Below, piece after piece: positions 60,884 through 64,000 of a stretch of DNA of 64,000 nt. Made by a program: the position numbers and the translations under genes. The notes beneath the pieces were generated by a model, which saw nothing but the letters and a program-made list of their open reading frames with translations, was not told where the DNA came from and ran no database searches. Position 1 is the stretch's first letter. Every line of letters starts with the position of its first letter. The stretch is from assembly GCA_013396655.1 (NCBI GenBank), contig WBMV01000443.1:249871-313870 (forward strand). The letters are read 5' to 3'. The stretch comes from Campylorhamphus procurvoides (Eukaryota > Chordata > Aves > Passeriformes > Dendrocolaptidae).

Positions 60884-63800
60884 AGGCAATTGGAGTGAAA
60901 AGAATCTAATTTTGTGGATAGATTCCTAGACTAATGAGGTTGTATTATGCCTTCCCTCTGTGCCACACCCACAGAAAATGTGGTTTTCCTCTGCTCCTGC
61001 CCAGAAAGGCTGCACAGTTTAGCTTGTGCTATGTCAGGTTGCAGTTGTTAATGAGGAAGGTTAACAGCTTCATCTTTCATCAAGCAGCGACATTGTAGGC
61101 ACCAAGGTTTGAAAAACTGGCCTATAGATTTGGTAAGTCTGTAAGTGCCACCACATGCAAGAAGTAAAACCAAAAGTTGTCACATTTTGGATCTTACCAC
61201 TGTTTATATAACACTTCAATAACACGCCAAACACTGTCTTTTGCTCTGTGCAGCACGTTGTACAGCTTGCTCTCTACACCATAGGCTTGTTTTGTGGATG
61301 ATGTGTAAGCTGGGATATTACTTTTTAAAAGTATTTTAGTGGCATCATGTATTCCACAACAGGCCTGTCAAAATACAGTGTCAAGCTCTCACATGTCATA
61401 TAAAAGCTGTTTGATGTTCTCCTCACTTGAACTCCTACTTTGCATTGTAATTAGGAGAGATCTTGACTGGGTGAACTTGTTAGCTTTTTACATGCACAAG
61501 CCTAAGGACACTTTAATTAAAGTCAGAAGGAAACTTGAAAGCACAGGCAGCAAGAAAAAAAAATAATAAGACTAAAAATAACCTGTTCAAAACTGCTGTA
61601 GAGAAGCCAAGGGACAGGACATGTCACAGGCAGGGAACATTATGAACTGGGGGAATCTAACCATTCCTTCCCGAGCAGTAGCACGTAATAATCATAAATA
61701 TAAATAATTTTTCACTTGTTGCCATATGACAGCACTGGCAAAACAGAGTGACAACATTACTACCCCATAAAGCTGTTTGAGAAAGAGGGAAGACTTTTTT
61801 TTTATTTTCTTTTTCATTTTTTTCTTTTTTTCCCCCCAAGACAAAGATTCTTTGTTTTATTTCTTTTAGGGTGGAGGGGAGACCCCCAAAACAGTGTTGG
61901 GGGAAAAAACCCACAATTGTAGTTTTTCATTTTGTGGAAATAATCTTCCATAAATTACCTGTATATAGAGAAGAAAACATCAGAAATGTCCTGAAAGAAT
62001 ATTGCAGTTTTCAATTTTCCTTATTTTAGTTTTATTGTGCAAAATCAGTTTTACAGCCAATTTAAAATTTTTTCACATAGAAAATATGACTTTTATTCTC
62101 TTTAAAGAACACTTTGATGGATAAACCAGTAGACAATGATTTCCTGTCTTTTTTCTGTTTTTTTGCTTGATTATTTTTTCCAACCCAAACCAAAGCAAAC
62201 ATTTTCGCCTTTTCCTGATTTTTGGGCTGTTTTAATTATTTAGTTCCTGCCTAACTACTTCTGCTTCCTTGAGTGTCCATTTGTCACAATTTCATTCCAA
62301 ATAAATAAATTAAGCAGCATCAATGCAAATTCTGCTTTCCAAAGACACAGACACAGATGCCTCACACATTTTCTTTGTTCTTTTACCTCTTGTACTGTGG
62401 CTATGACTCACACACTAACTGATCAGAAAGACATCCTGTTGTGAGGTTTAAATGCTCCTCCTTGTACAAGTCCCACTTGCCTGAGAAGTCCAGGGTTTCA
62501 ATTAATCTCAATATAACTGATTGCTTAAGATGGGATCCAGATCACAGTTTGAGACACCTACATTTAGGTGTGTAAAAAGGAGGTAAATATCTGTGATCTC
62601 TGTACAATCCAAAGCCCAGTTCAATGGGTAGACGATGTTGCCTGAGATTTTCTAGATTTTAACATAGTCTCTAATTTATGATCTAGATAAGATCTTCCGT
62701 GGGTCCTGGATCACATCTGCCAGCCCCAGGGAATGTCTCAAATAATATAGGGCACCTCACATGGCACAAAAGGCTCTCACCAGCACTTGGATGAGTAGAC
62801 ACTGTTCATTCAACCAGTGCACCCATACAATGAGCTGAATCTTGCACAAGCCTCTGTTGAATGTACTGAATCACTTTCCAGTGCCTTTTGTCTGACAATG
62901 ATTTTATTTTTTCCAGAGTGTAAGTTCCTCAAAATTTTCACTTTTTCAGAATAGTACAGCAAATCTATAACCTTGTCCTTATTCAGAAACATCACTCTTG
63001 TCATCGTTCCCTGACTACTAAACCCTTTCCAGACTGTAGTATTGAATTTGACAGTCCTGTGTCCTCTCTGTGCTTGTACACTTCTTTGTTTTTTTTCTTT
63101 CTTATCTCCTTTCACAGTTCATTCTTGTGCATCAAGACTTGCTTATTTGCAGATTTAAGCAGGCACAGATTGAGGTTTTTGTTTTCATCTTCTGTGCCCT
63201 GACTTGTTCAGGACAAGTCTTGGCTTTGCAGGTTCAGGATCCATTTCCATTTTCTTATTCTAAAGCTCTCCTCGAGGTTATGTTTTAGTTCTCATTCTCT
63301 TTGCCTCCTTTTGTCTGGAGGAAATAATGGGATATCATCTCACTAACAAGCAGTGCTGGAGGGTCCAAGAAGCAAATGCATGCTTACACACCTGCTGTGA
63401 GTGCTGCAAAGCTATACCCAATGTTGCAGATATGCCCCCTTCAAGGTCTTTGATGATAATGGCTTTTAATGACTTTTATTTCCTTACCTTTATAGGAGAA
63501 ATGTTGCCATACCTCTGTTAATCTCCTACAACAGGTTGTTTTCTGCTTGTTTCCACAGGAAAACAGGCACTGGAAGCCCTGGCTGGGAGTTGCTGTGAGT
63601 CACTCATCACTGTCTCTAGCTGAGCACTTATGTATGTATGTAAATCCACCTACATCCATGCATAACCCACAGAGACAGCGTGACAGAAGCTGTGGCAGGT
63701 CACAATCACAACCCCATCTGTTCGCAACAGCGAGTCACTGAATACATTTGAAATTTAATACAAACAAAATTAAGACAAGATTGCAACTGGCTGAGGTATG

Positions 63801-64000
63801 AGAGATGGAACACTTTCTCTGCTCCAGTGGCTTCCCAAACTTCCCCAAATATAGGATTTTTATAGCTAATATCTTCTCAGAAATAATTTTAATTCATTGT
63901 TAATTTAAAGATTTTTGAAGTGTGCATATTCAAAGCTTCTTAAATATTGTTGAATCCTTGTTATGTCAACATAAATTGTAATAAAGGTGGTCTGTGAAAG
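60884..64000. other. Non-coding intergenic sequence
   Basis: AT-rich with a pyrimidine tract at 61794-61839. No exon, RNA gene or mobile element recognised up to the end of the window. Confidence 0.5.

Noticed and set aside
21000..64000. Exons of SLC14A2, the next gene downstream of SETBP1 in human
   Set aside because: I found no reading frame resembling a urea transporter. In human the distance is more than 100 kb, so it probably lies beyond the window.
1..64000. CRISPR arrays, operons, phage or bacterial mobile elements, tRNA or rRNA genes
   Set aside because: None seen. Spliced exon, CR1 and MIR relics and non-coding texture show vertebrate nuclear DNA.

Overview
The window looks like vertebrate nuclear DNA, most likely from a bird. 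It is AT-rich, has very little coding sequence, and is strewn with truncated CR1 LINE copies whose 3' ends carry the short ATTCTRTGAT-type terminal repeats typical of bird CR1. One old MIR-type SINE relic is also present. The only coding sequence I can support is the terminal exon of SETBP1 (SET-binding protein 1), on the plus strand at 14188-14744. In chicken the SETBP1 region is, from memory, on chromosome Z, so a Z-chromosome origin is plausible but cannot be proven from the sequence.

Layout. 1-14187 is the last intron of SETBP1, holding four CR1 fragments (window start, 3.3, 5.8 and 6.2-7.8 kb) and a MIR-like relic at 13.5 kb. 14188-14744 is the terminal coding exon: basic region, third AT-hook, proline repeat and basic C-terminus. 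From 14745 a long AT-rich 3' UTR follows, probably to somewhere before about 20.97 kb. It contains a G-run cluster, a small perfect hairpin, a Pumilio-type site and an AU-rich nonamer. From about 21 kb to the end I see only non-coding sequence downstream of SETBP1, with about a dozen CR1 fragments, one long degenerate CR1 (45.2-48.0 kb), simple repeats, A/C-rich low-complexity tracts and one possible LTR-like promoter/polyA segment near 49.3 kb.

Assembly quality is a main finding. A 1,238-bp exact duplication around a single N lies in the 3' UTR (15972-18448). A 784-bp-offset near-exact duplication around a single N lies in the long CR1 (45682-47248). An 80-bp fragment bracketed by two Ns (19546-19625) duplicates sequence 0.7 kb downstream, and there is a 64-base gap at 19965-20028. 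These look like unmerged contig ends rather than biology, so downstream coordinates and 3' UTR length are inflated by about 2 kb.

I found no new multi-gene system, CRISPR array, rRNA or tRNA. The observations most worth checking are the predicted G-quadruplex cluster in the SETBP1 3' UTR, the assembly duplications, several G-quadruplex-capable and palindromic sites, and the orphan promoter-like segment near 49.3 kb.
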